19,355 bases of DNA from Rhodanobacteraceae bacterium (GTDB lineage: Bacteria > Pseudomonadota > Gammaproteobacteria > Xanthomonadales > Ahniellaceae). The notes under the pieces are model-generated. The model was not told where the DNA came from and ran no database searches. It was given only the letters and a program-made list of their open reading frames with translations. Shown here in pieces: positions 7,432 to 18,198 of this stretch (positions within the stretch are counted from its first letter, which is position 1; each line of letters opens with the position of its first letter). Where the stretch lies: NCBI GenBank assembly GCA_016708465.1, contig JADJFT010000014.1, forward strand, positions 1-19,355, in the 5' to 3' direction. Both the position numbers and the translations under genes were made by a program.

Positions 7432-8310
7432 TCATCGCTGCAGGCGTCTGCGGGCAGCGTCGACGTAGCGCTCGGCCGATTGCGCGTGATACGGGAAAAA
7501 TAGCGAAGGCTCGGTCAATTCCAGTTCCAGCACACAGGGTGAGCCGTCGGCGGCGCGCAGCAGGTCGACGCGCGCATACAGTGGCGCACCGCCGGGAATT
7601 GCGGCGACCACTCGCGTCGCCAAGGCGAGTTCGTCACTGCTCGGAGTGCGCGCGGTGATGTCCTCGGGGGCAAACAGATGTTCGGTCGGTCCCTCGTCCA
7701 GTCGCAGCAGTGGCCCCTTGCGAATAGCGTGGCTGAACGCACCATCGAAGAACATCAATGCGGTTTCGCCGGCACTATCGACTTGGTCGAGGTAGGGCTG
7801 CACCAGCACGCTGCGGCCATCAACGAGCAACACATCGACGTGGCGGATCGCGGTCTGAAGCTGGCGGCGACGATAGCGCTGCGCATCCTTCGATCCGGCG
7901 CCGACCGCTGGCTTCACCACGAACTCCTCGCTGGCGAGTTGCGCGACGATGCCTTGCAGTTCGGCAGCGCGATGGCGGCCGGGTTCAAGGAAATGACTGG
8001 GTACCGTTGCCAAGCCTTGCGCGGCGAGATCGGCGAGATAGTGCTTATCGGTGTTCCAGCGCACCAGTGCCGGTGGATTCAGCAGCAACGTCTGCGCCGC
8101 CACCCGTTCGCACCAAGCGAGAAATTCAGCCAAGCGCGGCACGTAGTCCCAGGTCGAGCGCAACAACACCAGATCGAAACTTGACCAGTCGACTGCGGGG
8201 TCATCCCAGCGCACGGCCGTCGCCTCGCCGTTAAACGCAGCGATCAATGGCGGCAGATCTTCGTCGAGCGTTTCGGCTTCAGTGGCGGTGACCAGCGCGA
8301 TCTTGGGCAT
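7432..8310 (-). CDS. ATP-grasp domain protein (carboxylate-amine ligase-like)
   Basis: This 292-residue protein, starting MPKIALVTATEAETLDEDLP, shows the three parts of an ATP-grasp enzyme: an N-terminal preATP-grasp region with LLRSTWDY (49-56), a central region with RWNTDKHYL (84-92) and the ATP-binding VVKPAVGAGS (131-140), and a C-terminal metal-binding segment with ARVDLL (246-251) and ELELTEPSLFF (262-272). ATP-grasp enzymes join a carboxylate to an amine or thiol through an acyl-phosphate. The overall plan resembles the glutathione-synthetase/RimK-like ligases and DcsG of cycloserine synthesis, but the substrate cannot be read from the sequence. The frame extends upstream to 8436; the start at 8310 gives the standard family N-terminus. 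The gene is divergent from the kinase at 8435 across 124 bp. Confidence 0.88.
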   Translation of the reverse strand: MPKIALVTATEAETLDEDLPPLIAAFNGEATAVRWDDPAVDWSSFDLVLLRSTWDYVPRLAEFLAWCERVAAQTLLLNPPALVRWNTDKHYLADLAAQGLATVPSHFLEPGRHRAAELQGIVAQLASEEFVVKPAVGAGSKDAQRYRRRQLQTAIRHVDVLLVDGRSVLVQPYLDQVDSAGETALMFFDGAFSHAIRKGPLLRLDEGPTEHLFAPEDITARTPSSDELALATRVVAAIPGGAPLYARVDLLRAADGSPCVLELELTEPSLFFPYHAQSAERYVDAARRRLQR

Positions 8311-8434
8311 GACGACATCCAGCGACGGAAACGCACATGCTAAGTCATGCGGCGATGTCGGGAAACGACTGTCGATTTGCGGTTGCCGCGCGTGCCGCGA
8401 CCCGCGATGATCCACACGACAGTCAGAGCAACGC

Positions 8435-11280
8435 ATGAGCGGCGAACGACCAACAGATTCCGATCTGCCGACCCAACTTCAATCGACGCCGACGGCGGGC
8501 AGCGGCCCAATGCCGGACGGCACGCTCGTTGTCGCTCATGGCGCCGACGTCAAATCTGCATCGACGATGAAAGTTGAGTTGCGTGAGGGCTCGGGTGACT
8601 CACACTTGAGTTTGATCGGGAAGTGGATTGGGCCTTACAAGATTCAGGCTGAGCTCGGTGTCGGTGGCATGGGCGCGGTTTACCTGGCGGAGCAATTCGA
8701 GCCGGTACGGCGCCAAGTGGCGCTGAAGGTGATCAAGGCCGGCATGGACAGCGAGGACGTGCTCGCACGCTTCCAGTCCGAACGTGAACTGCTGGCGCGG
8801 ATGAATCATCCGAACATCGCCCAAGTGCTCGACGTTGGTGCTACGCCGGAAGGGCGCCTGTACTTCGCGATGGAATACGTGCCGGGTGTGCCGGTGAACG
8901 AATTCTGCGACCGCCGCGGTATGGATATCGCGCATCGGCTGGAATTATTTCTGCAGGTGTGCGAAGGCGTGCAGCACGCACACCAGAAAGGTGTGATCCA
9001 TCGCGACATCAAGCCGTCGAACTTGATGGTGGCCGACTACCACGGTCAGTTGCTGGTCAAGGTGATCGATTTCGGTATCGCCAAGAGTATGGATAGCCAC
9101 GGTCGCGGCGACACCGGTTCGACCCGTGTCGGTGTGCCGATCGGTACGCCGGCGTACATGAGTCCGGAACAGGCCGCCGGCGATCTCGCGGCGATCGATA
9201 CGCGCACCGATGTCTATTCGCTCGGTGTCGTCTTGTACCGCATGATCACGCACGATCTGCCGATCTCCAGCGACACCATATCGAAGGCAGTCGATGGTGA
9301 TCTCGCGCGGGTGTTGCGTGAAGCGACGATCCGGCCGCCGAGTCGCAAAGTGTTGGAGATCGCCAAGGACACTAGAGTCAATCAGGCGGACTGGAAGCGT
9401 GCGATGGCCAGTGATGCGCCGTCGTTGTCGCGCACACTGGCAGGTGATCTCGACTGGATCACGCTGAAGGCGCTCGAACGTGAGCGCGACCAACGCTATG
9501 CATCGGTCTCGGAATTTGCCGCCGACGTGCGCCGCTATCTGCAGGGCGAAGCGGTGCTGGCTGGTCCGCCGAGCAAGTTGTATCGCGCTCGCAAATTCAT
9601 CGCGCGCAACAAGCTCGCGGTCGGTGCGGCTGCGGCGGTGGTGTTGTCGCTGATTCTCGGCATCATCGGCACCAGTTACATGACCATCGAGGCGCAACGG
9701 CAGCGTGCGCGCGCCGAAGCGGCATTGACGGATGCGCAGCAACAACGTGACCGCGCTGAATCAGAAAGCGAACGCGCCATCGCCACGCGCAGTTTCCTTG
9801 AAGAAATGATCGCCGCACCGGACCCGTGGAAGTTGCAGGGTGGCACTCCGGAAACCCGCAATGTGCGTGTCGTCGAGGCCTTGCAAACGGCTGCGGCCAA
9901 TCTCGAAAAAAGCCTCGCCGACAACCCTGCGTTGCGCGGCGAGATTGCGACCATGCTCGGGCGCACGCTGCGACGGTTGGGGCAGTTGGAGGCTTCAAGG
10001 AAGCAGTTGGATACCGCCGTCGTTGATCTCGAACGGGCCTATCCGGCACAGGCCGGGCCGCGAGTTCGAGCAGAGTTGGAACGCGCACTGATCATGAGCG
10101 AGCAGGGTGAGCACGGCGAGGCACGAAAAATATTCGACCGGCTATTGCCGAATATTTCAAGCGTTCCCGGATTGCCGGCGGAGACGGTGGACGAGGTGCG
10201 GCGAGCCGCCGCCAACTCGTTGGCCGCGCTCGGCGACGGTGAAGCTGCCGAGGTATTGGCGCGGGATAATCTGCTGCGGGCGATTGCCGGCGGCGGCGAA
10301 TTCAGCGCAGCAGCAAGTGGTGCGAAAGCGGCACTGGCCGATGTTCTGGGAGAGCGCGGTTCCTGGGATGAAGCGGAACGGCTGACAACCGAGGCCTACA
10401 ACACCGAACGACAGCGATTGGGCCAGGCGCATCCGTCGGTGCTGCAACTGCTGTCGAATGCCGCGACCTTGGCATTTCGACGCGGGGATTTCGCGCTCGC
10501 CGAGCAACGCTACCGGGAAGCCGCTCAAAATGCCGAGCAGGTGCTTGGACGAGATCATCCAGAGACCTTGCGTTGGTGGGCACATGTTGCCGTGGCGTTG
10601 GCCAACTCTGGCAAGAACTCGGAAGCCATCGCGTTGTTCGGCCCCTTGATCGAGAAGCGAACGGCCCTGCTCGGTGTTGACCATCCGGACGTTCTGACGA
10701 TGCGCATGAACTACGGCGTGTCGCTGCGTGCCGTTGGCCGTACTGCCGATGCCGAACGGATTCTGGATGATGTTTACCAGCGCCGCCGCCGTGTGCTCGG
10801 CGAAATCCATCCGGAGACGCTGCGCGTCCTTGGTGTGCTCGGGGTGATGGCGATCGATGGCAAGAACTATGGGCGGGCAAAACGACGCTGCTGCGGCAGG
10901 CGTCTGAGTTGTATGAGCGGGCGAATGGCCCCAGCCATCCGGAGTCGATCGTCATCCGTAACAACTATCTCGCCGCACTCCGCGATTCGGGAAAAGCACA
11001 GGAAGCCGCCGAGGGCTATGCATCACTGCTGAAGATCGCCCAGACAACGCTTCCCGAAGGGCATGTGACGATCGGCGCGGTCCAAGGCAATTTTGGACTT
11101 GCGTTGCTGGAACTACGGCGATTCGACGAAGCCGAACCGCTGCTCATCGCCAGTTACCAGACGATCCGCAAGGTGCTTCCGGAAAAAGACGCACGCATCG
11201 ACGTGTTGAAGCGCCGGCTGGAGCGCCTTTACCGCGAGTGGGGCAAGTTGGAGCGTTTGGCGCCAGCACTCCAACTCTGA
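8435..11280 (+). CDS. Transmembrane Ser/Thr protein kinase with C-terminal TPR domain (apparent single-base frameshift)
   Basis: An N-terminal tail of about 65 Ser/Thr/Pro-rich residues precedes a complete PknB-like kinase domain (about 69-370): P-loop GVGGMGAVYLAE (75-86), ATP Lys in VALKVIK (Lys 98), catalytic loop IHRDIKPSN (Asp 191), IDFG (Asp 212) and GTPAYMSPEQ. One membrane span follows (LAVGAAAAVVLSLILGIIG, 394-412), then a coiled coil and TPR/kinesin-light-chain-like repeats marked by GQAHPSVL, GRDHPETL, GVDHPDVL and GEIHPETL. The kinase should be cytoplasmic and the TPR part extracytoplasmic. The first frame ends at 11032, but the TPR sequence continues in another frame from about 10875 (QASELYERANGPSHPES) to 11280. 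One G added to GGG at 10871-10873 restores a 948-residue protein. It converges tail to tail with the propeller genes, with 4 bp between stops. Confidence 0.9.
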
Positions 11281-11284
11281 GCAA

Positions 11285-14200
11285 TCAGTGGTTGCAGGTG
11301 GGCGGGCCAGTATCCGGACTCGATTCAAGACCATCGCGGAACAGTCGGTCGTCGAAGCAAGCGGGTCCGCCGACAAACAAGATCGAATTGTTCGCCGGGC
11401 GATAGCTGCCGAACTGGTTTGCATCGAGCGTCAGACGCCACGTTGTCGGACTTCCCGGGAGACGCTGCGCGCGGCTGGAAAAATCGCTCCAGCGCAGGCT
11501 GTTGTCATCACCTGGCGTAAGTGGGCCGAAGAAGCGGAAGCTCCAGCCATACTCAGTGTTGAAGGCGGCATGGTGAAAGGTGATATCGACGACGGCACGG
11601 CTGCAATCGAGCACCTCGAATCGTGCGAGATCACGCGGGTACTTGAAGTACTGCGTGCTGCTCGGGAGATAGTCGCGCCCGAACTGCGACGCCGACTGGG
11701 CTTGGACGTCAACGGCCTGCTGGCAGCCGCCGGTTTCGACGGGCGTCGACAAGGCGGTCTGGATGTCGCTGGTAAAGAAACCGCCCGCGCCACCCGGTCG
11801 ACGAATGACGATGACGGTCGACCCGACGTCGCGTTGAACCGCATCGGACTGATTGTCACCATTGCCGTCGCCAGCGTTGGGCGCATTATTTTCGGTGCCA
11901 TCAGGGATGCCGTCGCCGTCGGCGTCCGGAACTTGCGTCAGACTCCAAACGCCCGTGTTCGTGCCGGCGTGAATGACGTTGAAGTTGAACGGATCGACCG
12001 CAATGGATAGCGCCGAGTCAGCGGGCAGGCCGACGCTGATCGACAACCAGGTCGCACCACCGTCCTGACTCTTGTACACCGCTCCGGGATTGGCCGGTGT
12101 GCCAGCGCCAGAGGCGTACAGCGTATTGCCGCTCAGGTCGGAGGCGTCAACAATCAGGGCGCGGACATCGGCCTTGCCCCGCAGCCCTTCGCCGGATTCG
12201 GACCAGGATGCGCCGCCATCGATCGTCTTGTAGATCGTCCCGGAATTCGACGTGTTCAAATCGACGTCCGTCACCCAAAGAATCTGGTCGTTGGTCGGAT
12301 GCATCGCGAGCGCGAGCATGCTGTGGTGAATCGTGCTCGATGCGCCACTCAGCGGCAGGCCGGTATTGATCGGCGCCCAGGTCGCGCCGCCATCGGTCGT
12401 TTTATACATGCCGCTGACCGGGCTCTGCGGGCTCGTCCCCGTCGGTAGTGCCGCGACGTAGGTGCCTACGTAGGCGATATTCGAATTAGTCGGCGACAGC
12501 GCCACCGTCGTCGGCCGGATTAAGAAATACGACTCCGTTGTGGTTGGCCCGCTGCAGTAGTTCGGCGGGTCGGGATATGCGGGGCAGGTAGTAATCCGTG
12601 CGCTAACCGGGAAACCGCTGGTAGCGCCATCCAATGGGCTCCAGTTTGCACCGCCGTCGAGTGACTTTGCCAACTGAAAAGATTGCGTGGTCGCAGTCCT
12701 GCGTGTGCCGGGCACTGACACCAGATCGACGCTATTGATGCGTGCACCGTCCGACGCACTCCACAGCGTGCGCAGCGGACCCGCGATGCATGGTCCCGAG
12801 ACGGGCGGCGAGGTGCAGGAACGCGGATCAAGTGCGATTGCGCGCACCATACCAAGGTCGCTGTAGCTGGTAGCGCCGGATGGGGTCCGCGGTAGCCCGC
12901 CATCAATCACGCTCCAGTTCAGTCCACCATTCGTGCTTTTGAACAGTCCGGCATTGCGATAGCGGTCAATCGGATAGCCTGCGCGCGACGACAGTCCGGC
13001 GGCATAGAGCGTCGCCGCATTGATCGCTGGAAATGGCGGGGCGGCGCCGACACCTGCAGTTGTCGGGTCGAAAATCACGGCACGCAGGTTGCTCGCACGC
13101 AATCCGGTATTCAGCGGGCTCCAATTGGTTCCGGTATCAACCGAACGGTACAGCGCTGGTGAAGAATAGGAGGAATCTCCGAAGCCAGCGAAAATGTACT
13201 TCGACGCGCCGCCGGTACCGATCGTCAATGGATTCGGGTGCACCGCAAGCGCACGGATGTTGCTCGCACGAAGACCAATATGGCTGGTTGCCCAAGTCGC
13301 TCCGCCATCGATGCTGCGGAACAACCCGTCGCCGATCGTTGAAAGCCACATTGACGTTCCCGGTGCCGGGAATCCGGGGCTGAAGTTGAACATGAAGGGT
13401 TGCACGATCACGGGTCTGCCGGTGCCGTCGACATAGCTTGGATTCGATGTCAGCCCTGAGGTGATGGGTGTCGCCGTTGTGCCACTGTCGTAGGACACCT
13501 GCGGCCCGTCCGACAACGATCCATCGGAGAAGAACACTGTCGCCGATTGAGTTGGATGAGCAAGAACTTGCCAGACGATCCGACTGGTTGCGGTCCAGGT
13601 GGCGCCTGAATCGATACTCTTGTGCAGCACATCGTCAATTGACGCATAGACGGTGCGATTCGGGGATGTGCCTGCACCGAAGCTGATATCCGTCGTATAG
13701 GTCGCATCGGGTCCAACCGGGGTCCAGACGTTGCCGCCGTCGATACTGCGAAAGAGCTTCGGACCAACAGTGCTTTCGTCACATTCGACGCCGACAATCC
13801 AGTGGTTCGGCGAGCCGGCTTCGACGGCAATACCGAAGAAGCCCGAGTTCGGTAGCCCCGTTCCGGGAGCCGAGAAAGAGACGCCGCCATCGGTCGTTCG
13901 GAGCAGAAGGGGGAAGCTGTCGCTGCACAGCTTCCAAGCGAAACCGTCATCAAGCTGCCGCTGCTGCCGGGTTCGTCGACCGCGTACGAGGGGTACTGAC
14001 CGCTCGGAAGGACAAAGCCTGTTGGAACCCACGATTGCCCGTAATCGGTGCTCTTGTACAGACGATTGCCGAAATCGAACACGTACAGGTGCCCTGGCGC
14101 TTCGGCATCGACGACCAACGGTGAGTTGGTCACGTCGACTAGGCCGTCATTCGACGCGCTCCAAGTGATGCCGCCGTCCTCGGACCGGAAGAAGCCCCCC

Positions 14201-14367
14201 CGAGTCGTTGCGTACATCGTCGTCACGACATTGGGGTCGAAGCGAACTTCGTAGACGATACCGCCATCGGGGCCATTGCTGCTCCAGACGCCGTTACCTG
14301 CCGACGCTGTTGCGGCCATGGTCATCATGAAAACAGCGATCCATGCCGTGGGAATCGATCGAGTCAT
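11285..14367 (-). CDS. Secreted Asp-box (BNR/Vps10-like) beta-propeller protein A with C-terminal module (apparent frameshift)
   Basis: The N-terminal part starts MTRSIPTAWIAVFMMTMAATASAG, a signal peptide. Around twelve Asp-box repeats follow, of the form S-x-D-x-G-x-x-W, for example FRSEDGGITW, FRSIDGGATW, YRSVDTGTNW and YKTTDGGATW. These blade-turn motifs are typical of sialidase/Vps10/WD-like propellers; no sialidase catalytic residues could be identified. Next comes a Ca-binding-like segment (DADGDGIPDG...DGNGD), a beta-rich C-terminal domain ending in a choice-of-anchor-U-like stretch, and the tail CFDDRLFRDGLES. The 5' portion and the 3' portion lie in different frames; adding a base near 13907-13913 gives SPFLLRTTDGG and a protein of about 1027 residues. 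Two ATGs (14379 and 14367) are possible; the second lies right at the signal peptide. Likely exported; function unknown. Its paralog lies 70 bp upstream. Confidence 0.85.
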
Positions 14368-14437
14368 GGCGGTCACCATTTGCTTTGCATGTGAGGAGTA
14401 CAGGGTACGCGCATTCGCGGCTGCTACGGTGTGGTCG

Positions 14438-17417
14438 TCATTGTGCGCAGCTCAACATGACTGTCGGCGCACTTTCGAGACTATCGGCGAATAGTCGATC
14501 ATCGATGCAGGTCGGCGCACCGACGAAACGGATGGCATCGCTCTCCGGACGATAGCTCCCCGGTGCGCCGGCAACCAGCGCTGTGCGCCAGGTCGACGGC
14601 CCGACGCGCTGAACACCGGGCAGATCGTGCCAGCCGATACTGTCCTGCGCGCCAGCTTCCGCCGGTCCGAAATATCGGAAACGCCAGCCAGGCGCCGAAA
14701 AATCCTGACCATGGTAAGTGATGTCGACGAGCACGGTGGCGCAGTTGGCGATGTCGAACTGGCAGGCAGGATACGGGTGAAGCAGGGTCTGGCCAGTGGC
14801 GGGATCGAGATCGATGGCGAGCTCCGTCGCAGGGATTGCGGTGACATCAACGGCCTGAGTGCACGCCGAAGGTGCCGGGCCGGTTCCCGAGACAATGGCG
14901 CTGGTGATCGCGGTTCCTCCGGTGGGGCTGCGAATCACGATGACCGACGTCCCGACATCCCGCTGCGCCAGATCCATCTGCCCATCGCCATTGCCATCGC
15001 CAAGGCCTGGATGCCGCCGGGCACGTCCGGCGCCATGTCCTCGTCGTCGTCGGGAATGCCGTCGCCGTCCTGATCGGGCGAGCGGGTGATGCTGTGTACG
15101 CCGGTGTCGGTGCCGGCATGCAGTTGGTTCGGGTTGTTCGGATCGACGGCAACGGTGTAGGCCGATTCGGCCGGCAGACCGACGCTGATCGAGAGCCATT
15201 GGATCGATTGCGTGCCAGGGTTCCAGACGCCGCGATAGATCGCACCCGGATTCGCGCCATTGCCGCCCGCCGCCGCGTACAGAATGTCCGGGTTCTGCGG
15301 ATCAAACGCGAGGTCGTGCAATTCCAAACTAGCGGCGATGCCGTTGTCGAAGGTGGACCAGGTATCACCGCCGTCGCTGCTGCGCAGAATGGTCGAGCTA
15401 CCAGTTGAATACAGGTCGCGCAGCGCCAGCCACAAGACGTTGCCATCACGCGGGTCGATCAGCAGATCGACGACATCGCGCGAGGCATTTGGATACACGG
15501 TAGCGTTCAGCTTGGGCGGCAGGCCGGCCACGCGCGTCCAGTTCGCGCCGCCGTCGATACTGCGAAATAGTCCGCTTTCGCGCGTCGTGTCGAGCAGGAT
15601 GCCATCCCTGAAATCGAGGTCGTAGAACTCGGCTTCGGTGCCGACGTAGAGCCGCTGCGGATTCACCGGGTCGACGGCGACTACGGTGGCCGTCACCCGC
15701 TGCAGTAGTTCGTTGACGCGAAAGTTACTGCGTGGGAATCCCGGATTGACGCTCAGGTCGGCCCAGTTCGTGCCGCGATCATCACTGCGCAAGACGCGGT
15801 GGGTTTCGTCGGCGACGTTTTGATCGTTGGGCGCGCGGCCGTGCCCGACCGCGTAGACGCGTTGCAAGGGTCCGTTCGACGGCGTGCACGGCGGCGACGT
15901 ACAGGAGTTTGGATCAAGCGCCAGCGCGCGCCCGCACCGAGATAGCTGTTCGAGATCGGCAAGGCGCCATCCAGCATGTTCCACGTTCGCGCCACCGTCG
16001 TCGCTGCGGTACAGACCGAAATTCAGGTAGCCCGTATTGCCGCTCGCTGCCAGCGTGGCCGCCAGACCGTCGTGGTCGCGGTGGCGGCGTCGCACTGTGG
16101 TCGGGTCGATGACCAGGGCGGCGATATCCGCAGCGCGCAGGGTATTGTTCGCCGCGCTCCACGTGGTGCCGGCGTCGGTCGATGTATGCAGGGCCGGGGG
16201 ACACCGGCAAAGCTGGTTTGCCCGGCCCACAGTTTCTGGCTCATGCCGGCGTTGACGATCGCGGGATGAATCGCGAGTGCGTGGATCACGGCGGCGGCAG
16301 GTGCGGCGACCACGGGCGTCCAGTGGGTTCCGCCTGCATCCAGGGTGTAGAGGCCCGAGCCGGTGGTGGATGCGAATAGTGTCGGTGTGGCACCGCCGCG
16401 CCAAACCAGATGGCGAGCGCCGGCCGGCACGGATTCGCCCGCAGCGGTGTAGGAAGGATTCGGCGTCAGGCCGTCGAACACGGCGGTCGGCGTGTACAGC
16501 GAACCGTTGGCGTCGATGCGATAGACCCCCTCGCTGCTGGCAATCCAGGCACGGTCGGCAACGCTGGCATCAGCGGTCACCGAAATCCCGGCGGTACCGA
16601 CCGGATTCCAGGAGGCGCCGCCGTTGTTGCTGTGGAACACGTCGTAGCTGCCGACCACCGTCCAGAGGTCGCCGTCGATGCCGAACGACAGCCGATCAAC
16701 GCTGCCGATCGCCGAGAGCGTCATCGCGGTAAAGGTCAGGCCACTATCGTTACTGACATACAGTGGCTGGTTACCGACGCCGCCGGTCACCAGTCCAACC
16801 AATACGCGCGACGGGTTGGCCGGATCAAACAGCATCGAGGTCACCGCGATGTCGTCGGGAAGGCCGTCGCCAATGTGCGTGTAGCTCAAACCGCAGGTGT
16901 TGCTGCGATACAACATTGCGCCGTTGCCGCTGCCGCTGGTGGCGGTGCCGAGCAGCAAGGCGCAGGGTTGGCCGGCACCGGGGACATCGACCATTGCGGT
17001 CGGGTGAATATCGCTGACAACGACGCCGCTGCCCATCCGCTCCGCGGCACCAACGCCAGTCGGGGAACCGGGCAGGATCGCCCAAGTCGTGCCGCTGTCG
17101 TCGCTGCGATAGATGCGGCCCCAGGAATCGAAGGTGTACAGCCGGGTCGGTTGCTCGGCGTCGAGCATCAACGGCAAGGCGTAGACGGTGTCGGCGACGA
17201 TGCCGGAATCGGCTGCGGTCCAAGTCATGCCACCATCGATCGAGCGGAACACGCCGCCGGGGGTGGTGGCATAGGCCTTGTTGGGCGTGGTCGGGTCGAA
17301 CACGATTTCCTGCGCGTGTCCGCCGAGCGGTCCGCTGGTGGTCCATTCGGCGTCGCCGGCGTGAACCAGTGCGCTCAGCAGCAGTGCACCCATTCCAGCA
17401 AGTCGAATCGTTCGCAT
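14438..17417 (-). CDS. Secreted Asp-box (BNR/Vps10-like) beta-propeller protein B, paralog of A (several apparent frameshifts)
   Basis: From ATG 17417 the protein starts MRTIRLAGMGALLLSALVHAG, a signal peptide, with ribosome binding site GGGAG about nine bases upstream. About eleven Asp-boxes follow (FRSIDGGMTW, YRSDDSGTTW, FHSNNGGASW, HTSTDAGTTW, FRSIDGGANW, LRSSDGGDTW and others). The C-terminus repeats the plan of protein A: DQDGDGIPDD, DGNGDGQMD, RDVGTSVIVIRSP, WRFRYFGP and the tail CIDDRLFADSLES. The sequence is carried in three frame pieces: 17417 to about 16200, 16200 to about 15015, and 15015 to 14438. Single missing bases at 16196-16200 (a C5 run on the minus strand) and near 15013-15018, plus a compensating pair at 15984 and about 15930, account for all breaks. 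The repaired protein is about 993 residues. No enzymatic residues were recognised; it is likely exported. Confidence 0.84.
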
Positions 17418-17442
17418 CGGCCGAACTCCCAAGCGGACATTG

Positions 17443-17448
17443 ATCTTA
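17443..17448 (-). promoter_or_regulatory. Possible -10 box upstream of propeller gene B
   Basis: On the minus strand TAAGAT lies about 25 bases before the ATG at 17417, leaving room for a short leader containing the GGGAG ribosome binding site. A -35 match 17 bases further upstream is weak (ACAACA). This is a suggestion from consensus only. Confidence 0.25.
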
Positions 17449-17664
17449 GCGCGCCGTCCGCAGGATGTTGTGATACGCCATTTCACATTTGTTTCTGGGT
17501 GAGTTAGTCGATATCTGGCGCGGTGCTTGCTTCCACTGGTCTAGAGTGCAGTTTGTGATGGACCGCACGTTACGCAATACTGCCCGTCAGCCGTTTTTTC
17601 TTGCAGGGACGCCCATGTTCGCGATTTCGAATCCGCACTTCTATCCGGTCGACCGGCGCCCTTC

Positions 17665-17669
17665 GGGAG
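17665..17669 (+). promoter_or_regulatory. Ribosome binding site deciding the P-domain gene start
   Basis: GGGAG ends five bases before the ATG at 17675. The open frame extends to 17489, but only the start at 17675 combines a good ribosome binding site with a signal peptide close to the N-terminus. Confidence 0.6.
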
Positions 17670-17674
17670 TTCTT

Positions 17675-18198
17675 ATGCAGCACACACACCGTCATCCACG
17701 CCGCCTGTGGTCGATCCTGCTGACCTTCGTCGCGCTGCTCGGCGCCGGCGGCATGGCGCAGGCGCAGGTGGTGTACACCTATGATGCGGCACCCGTGATC
17801 AGCATTCCGGAAGATGGCGGCCAAGCCAATTGCCGCGCTCCGTCGGGTTTGACTCGTTCAGTCGACATCCCCTTCACTGTGACCGACACATTCACGGTCG
17901 GCGACGTCGCTTTGGGCGTCGACATTAGCCACAATCGTCGTGGTCAGATTCAGATACAGATTGATCCGCCGGGGGCGACCGGATTCACCACCGTACTCCC
18001 GACCAGCACCGACACGGACGACAACTATCGCATCATGTTGTCAGGTAATACCGAGGCTTGGCCGACGACGGTGACGATGACGTTGCCGGTGCGGCGGTAC
18101 GTTACCGCCGATTGGTGACCAGGTCGGGAACCGGATTGACGGGCGGAGCGGCGAATGGGACATGGACCGTTCGTGTCTGCGACTTAGGGAACCTCTGA
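17675..18198 (+). pseudogene. Secreted P-domain (proprotein convertase P/Homo B-like) protein, frameshifted and truncated by an IS
   Basis: The protein starts MQHTHRHPRRLWSILLTFVALLGAGGMAQAQ, a signal peptide ending in AQA. The rest resembles a P domain: VDIPFTVTDTFTVGDVALGVDISH, GQIQIQIDPPG and NYRIMLSGNTE. That frame stops at 18118 after residues that do not fit. The next frame gives LADDGDDDVAGAAVRY and GAANGTWTVRVCD, the usual P-domain end, so one G is missing at the GG near 18055-18056 (restoring NTEGLADDGD). After RVCD the sequence enters the left end of the IS, which supplies the stop at 18196-18198, so the last strands and anything downstream are lost. P domains usually accompany subtilisin-like proteases or other secreted enzymes; no catalytic domain precedes this one. 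Confidence 0.75.

Noticed and set aside
10861..10895. A GAGKTTLL string in the repaired kinase frame that resembles a Walker A P-loop
   Set aside because: The first Gly is not at the required spacing for G-x-x-x-x-G-K-T, and it lies within a TPR helix pair. No nucleotide-binding domain surrounds it.
11288..12010. Plus-strand open frame (240 codons) after the kinase
   Set aside because: It is antisense to the conserved C-terminal module of propeller A and lacks a recognisable start signal or domain.
17443..17500. A full sigma70 promoter for propeller gene B
   Set aside because: Only the -10-like TAAGAT is convincing; the -35 region is poor, so only the -10 is listed, with low confidence.
16410..17507. 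Long plus-strand open frame (365 codons) opposite propeller gene B
   Set aside because: It is antisense to a signal peptide and Asp-box coding sequence, has a Gly/Arg/His-biased composition with no motif, and is explained by high GC on the opposite strand.
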